Shown piece after piece: positions 61,235-64,000 of a stretch of DNA of 64,000 nucleotides (its first letter is position 1; the number at the start of each line of letters is the position of its first letter). The position numbers and the translations under genes were made by a program. The stretch is taken from the NCBI GenBank assembly GCA_963665735.1, contig OY762444.1:1922001-1986000 (forward strand), read 5' to 3'. This DNA comes from CATOSK01 sp963665735. GTDB taxonomy: Bacteria > Chloroflexota > Dehalococcoidia > Lucifugimonadales > UBA3495. Under the pieces are notes generated by a model. That model worked only from the letters and a program-made list of their open reading frames with translations, was not told the origin of the DNA and searched no databases.

Positions 61235-62644
61235 TCAAGTCCTTTCGTCGCTGACGGTGGTTTTTGGTTCCAGGATTCTAGCAGGAACACCGACAACAAT
61301 TCTACCTTGGGGAACGTCTTTTGTCACTACTGCGCCGGCTCCGGTGGCGGCTCCTTCGCCGACAGTAACCGGGGCCACCAGCAGGGTATCGCTGCCGATA
61401 AAGGCGTCGTCGCCCACGGTGGTGGGGTGCTTGTCCGTACCGTCGTAGTTGCAGGTGATGGTTCCGGCGCCGACGTTGACGCGCCGGCCGATAGTGGCGT
61501 CGCCGAGGTAGCTGAAATGGCCGGACACCGCGCCCGGTTCCAGCCGGCTGTTCTTGACCTCAACGTAGTTGCCGATGTAAACGTCTTCGCCCAAAGATGC
61601 GCCGGGGCGCAGGTGGCTGAAGGGGCCAATCCGGACGCCGGGGCCAACGTCGGCCCCTTCCAGCATGGAGGCGGTGACCCGGCAGCGGTCGCCGAGGGCG
61701 GAATCCTGGATGACGGAGTTTGGGCCGATTTGACAGTCTTCGCCGACGGTGGTGGCGCCCAGCAGCATGGTGTTGGGCAGGATGGTGGTGTCCTGGCCGA
61801 TGGACACGCCAACGTCAATAAAGACGGAGGCCGGGTCGGTGATGGTGACGCCGGCGTTCATCCAATATACCCGGAGGCGTTCCCGGAGGACGTTTTCGGC
61901 GATGGCAAGCTGCACCCGGTCGTTGATGCCGAAAGCCTCGGAGGGGTCGTGGACGGGTATGGCTTCGATGGGGTCGAAGGGGCGCTCGCCGTAGCCGGCC
62001 AGGGCGGTCAGGTAAAGCTCGCCGTTGGCCCTGGGGGAGGCCAGCATGGGCAGCCGCTTGGCCAGCCAGGGCCGTTGAAAGCAATAGACGCCGACGTTGA
62101 CTTCGGCGTTGAAACCGCCCGGCAAACCGCCGGGGAAACCATCGAGGGCATCAATATCGTCGGGCAAATCGCGGGCTTCAACAATGCCGTCAACCTGGCC
62201 GCCTTCGTCCCGGACAACCCGGCCCAGGTCGCCGGGGGGCAAGCCGGTGGCGGTCAACAGGGTCATCCGGTTTTCGCGGTGGTGGTGGCGTTGGGTCAAG
62301 GCTTGCAGGGAATTGAGGGAGACCAGGGGCATATCGCAGTTGAGGACGAGGACCTGGGAACAATCGTCGTCCAGCAGGGGCATGGCGCGGGCCACGGCGT
62401 CGCCGGTGCCTCGGGGCCGGCGCTGGAGGGCGTAGGTCACGGCGTCGCCCAGCAGTTCGCGAATGGCGGAGCGGTTGTCGGGAGAGACTACGACGACGAT
62501 TTTGGAGATGCCCAAGCCGTTGAGCAGGCGGACGGGGTAGCGGAGCATGGGTTGGCCGCAGACGGGATGGAGGGCCTTGGGGATGCGGGAGTTCATGCGG
62601 CTGCCGCGTCCGGCGGCGAGGATGATTCCGGCCCAGCCTTGCAT
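61235..62644 (-). CDS. glmU: Bifunctional UDP-GlcNAc pyrophosphorylase/glucosamine-1-P acetyltransferase
   Basis: 469 residues, the usual size. Uridyltransferase domain: IILAAGRGSRMNSRIPKALH, RPRGTGDAVARAM, VLNCDMPLV, FNAEVNVGVYCF and GINDRVQLAIAE. Acetyltransferase domain: left-handed beta helix (IGPNSVIQDSALGDRCRV) with KNSRLEPGAVSGHFSYLGDA, NVGAGTITCNYDG and GSDTLLVAPVTVG; the catalytic His is in SGHFSYLGD. Makes UDP-GlcNAc for peptidoglycan and glycans. GGAGG precedes ATG 62644. Confidence 0.95.
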   Translation of the reverse strand: MQGWAGIILAAGRGSRMNSRIPKALHPVCGQPMLRYPVRLLNGLGISKIVVVVSPDNRSAIRELLGDAVTYALQRRPRGTGDAVARAMPLLDDDCSQVLVLNCDMPLVSLNSLQALTQRHHHRENRMTLLTATGLPPGDLGRVVRDEGGQVDGIVEARDLPDDIDALDGFPGGLPGGFNAEVNVGVYCFQRPWLAKRLPMLASPRANGELYLTALAGYGERPFDPIEAIPVHDPSEAFGINDRVQLAIAENVLRERLRVYWMNAGVTITDPASVFIDVGVSIGQDTTILPNTMLLGATTVGEDCQIGPNSVIQDSALGDRCRVTASMLEGADVGPGVRIGPFSHLRPGASLGEDVYIGNYVEVKNSRLEPGAVSGHFSYLGDATIGRRVNVGAGTITCNYDGTDKHPTTVGDDAFIGSDTLLVAPVTVGEGAATGAGAVVTKDVPQGRIVVGVPARILEPKTTVSDERT

Positions 62645-62682
62645 GGTTTGGCCTCCGTTTTGATGGTAAGGGTATGGCGGGG

Positions 62683-62692
62683 ATTATAGCAG
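62683..62692 (-). promoter_or_regulatory. Extended -10 promoter of glmU
   Basis: Minus-strand TGCTATAAT, a perfect -10 with the TGn extension; no -35. Confidence 0.6.
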
Positions 62693-62694
62693 TT

Positions 62695-64000
62695 GGGTTT
62701 TAGGCCCGGGTGGAACCCTTCCCCTGGGTAGGGGGCGGCGGGTGAAAATTTTACCTTTTTGTCCATTTTCGTCCATTTTTGACCATTTGAGCGTGGACTT
62801 GGGGGTTGGATGTGTCCAGGAAGTGTCCATTTTGGGGGATATTTGGGCGGTTTTGGCGATTTTGGACACTTTTTGGGCGGGTTTTGGTCAGGGATTTTTC
62901 GGTTGTTTTGGGGTCTCCTTTTGGTTGGTTTTCGGGGTTGCCCGGCCGGGCGTTCCGGCTTTGCCCCGTCCCTTCAAGGGGGACGTTAAGCTGCCGCCGG
63001 TGGGGCGTGGCCGACTACCGCCGCTACCACCCCGCAGGGGAGCAGCCACCCGTCGTCCAGGGGCGCGGGCCGACTACCGCCGCTACCACCCCGAAGGGGA
63101 GCAGCCACCCGTCGTCCAGGGGCACGCCCGACTTTTGCCGAAGCCGCCGCTCGGTGGAGGGGGCTGCATGGCGCCCGTCGGTGGGGGCGGGTTGCCGCAG
63201 CGGAGTCGTTAGACCTCGCATCGGATAAGAGCCATGGTTATCCGGGAGGGACTCTCGACGCAAACGGCGGGGTTGGTGTTACATGGGCGGTTCCTCCTGG
63301 GGCAAGGATGGGGATTCCTGGGGTGTTGCCGATGGGGTAAGCATAGAACGGATGTACGATGATTGTCAAGGGGGGGTTGGTCGGTTGGGGGGACGCACCC
63401 CCACCCCAGCCCTCCCCCTGGTAGGGGGAGGGGGTTATTGATGAGGTGTCCAATGGGCGCAAGACTGGTTCGGGGAGTAGGGTTTCTGGATTCCGGCTTT
63501 CGCCGGAATGACGGGTTTGGGGATGTGGGATGGTTTCGTGGGGGGAAGGTTGGTAGGGGCGGGGATGTGGATTCCGGTTTTCGCGGGAATGACGGTGGGG
63601 GATCGGCGGCGTTGGTTTCTGGCAAGGGTTTCTGGATTCCGGCCTGCGCCGGAATGACGGGTTGGGGGTGGGGGATGGTTTGGTGGGGGTAGGGTTGGTT
63701 TGGGGTGGTGATGGTAGGGCAACCACAAGGGTTGCCCCTACGGGTGTTGGGAAGGATTTGTTGAGTGGATAGTGGTTAGTGGTTAAGTTGCTCCTACGGG
63801 TGGTTGGGGGTTTGTTTTCGGCAATCGGGTTGGTGGTGAAGGTTGGTAGGGGCGCACGGCCGTGCGCCCCTACGGGTGGTCAGGGGTGTTTCGTGGGGGC
63901 AAGGTTGGTTGAGGTTGAGGAGGTTCACCCCCATCCTAACCTTCCCCCGTCAAGGGGGAAGGGACTATTGAAACGCCTCCTAACGCCGTTCCTGGCGACT
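62695..64000. repeat. Gene-free terminal stretch: skewed tract, 59-bp tandem repeat, dispersed repeats
   Basis: No gene is supported. 62742-62940 is strikingly G+T-rich on the + strand and carries GTCCATTTT four times. A 59-bp unit starting CCGACTACCGCCGCTACCAC is repeated in tandem from 63011 and 63070. Then: C-rich/G-rich repeats (about 63400-63433, 63927-63962), hairpin repeats (about 63487-63513, 63569-63593, 63631-63657), a 28-bp palindrome with half-site GTAGGGCAACC (63714-63741) and a GTAGGGGCGCACGG palindrome (63846-63873). Confidence 0.75.

Noticed and set aside
62742..63228. Two overlapping + strand frames of 140-156 codons
   Set aside because: They translate the 59-bp tandem repeat and skewed tract in different frames; no ribosome-binding site or family pattern.

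Overview
Chromosomal window from a GC-rich bacterium. Single-copy genes (rpoD, dnaG, dnaE, tyrS, glmU, coaD, rsmD, ribF, nadA, miaB) mark it as core genome. The class III CoA-transferase, luciferase-like oxidoreductase, chlorite-dismutase-type HemQ, tandem PaREP1/HEPN-like genes and a DivIVA-like coiled coil beside coaD suggest a Chloroflexota member near Dehalococcoidia/SAR202. That placement is inference; there is no rRNA gene to confirm it.

Layout. 1-7.9 kb: a truncated NHL-propeller gene, a TPP-dependent decarboxylase-like enzyme lacking two canonical catalytic motifs, an MBL hydrolase, a ligase-ACP-acyltransferase fusion and a flavin-dependent oxidoreductase. 8.0-10.2 kb: a compact restriction-modification pair (DNA methyltransferase plus PLD-type nuclease). 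10.3-17.4 kb: CoA-transferase, a DUF4258/DUF2283-like pair, a coiled-coil membrane protein, malate synthase G and an Asp-box propeller. 17.6-25.4 kb (mostly minus strand): 5'-3' exonuclease, an oligopeptide ABC ATPase carrying an in-frame dispersed repeat, DUF3800, ribosomal protein L25, an orphan antitoxin-like protein, an alpha/beta hydrolase, then rsmD-coaD-coiled coil. 25.8-33.7 kb: ribF-tyrS, tandem HEPN-like genes, methylmalonyl-CoA mutase subunit, an EF-G2-type GTPase. 33.9-34.8 kb: an IS5-family element inserted in a dispersed repeat. 35-43 kb: an envelope operon (S49 peptidase, DUF4350-like protein, three-repeat lipoprotein) and a minus-strand run (NHL, methyltransferase, HAD, ComB). 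43.3-45.2 kb: a DUF3883 nuclease-like gene tail-to-tail with an unknown two-gene unit. 45.3-64 kb: HemQ, 7Fe ferredoxin, Lrp regulator, tRNA-Ser, miaB with a hendecad coiled-coil gene, nadA, dnaE, dnaG-rpoD, a zinc-ribbon protein, a CBS-domain membrane protein, glmU, then about 1.3 kb of repeats.

The most striking feature is the intergenic DNA. At least seven families of dispersed palindromic or inverted repeats recur dozens of times, between genes, once inside a coding sequence, once supplying a stop codon, and once as the target of the insertion sequence. Several promoters are close to the sigma-70 consensus and some place the transcription start at or within about 10 nt of the start codon.
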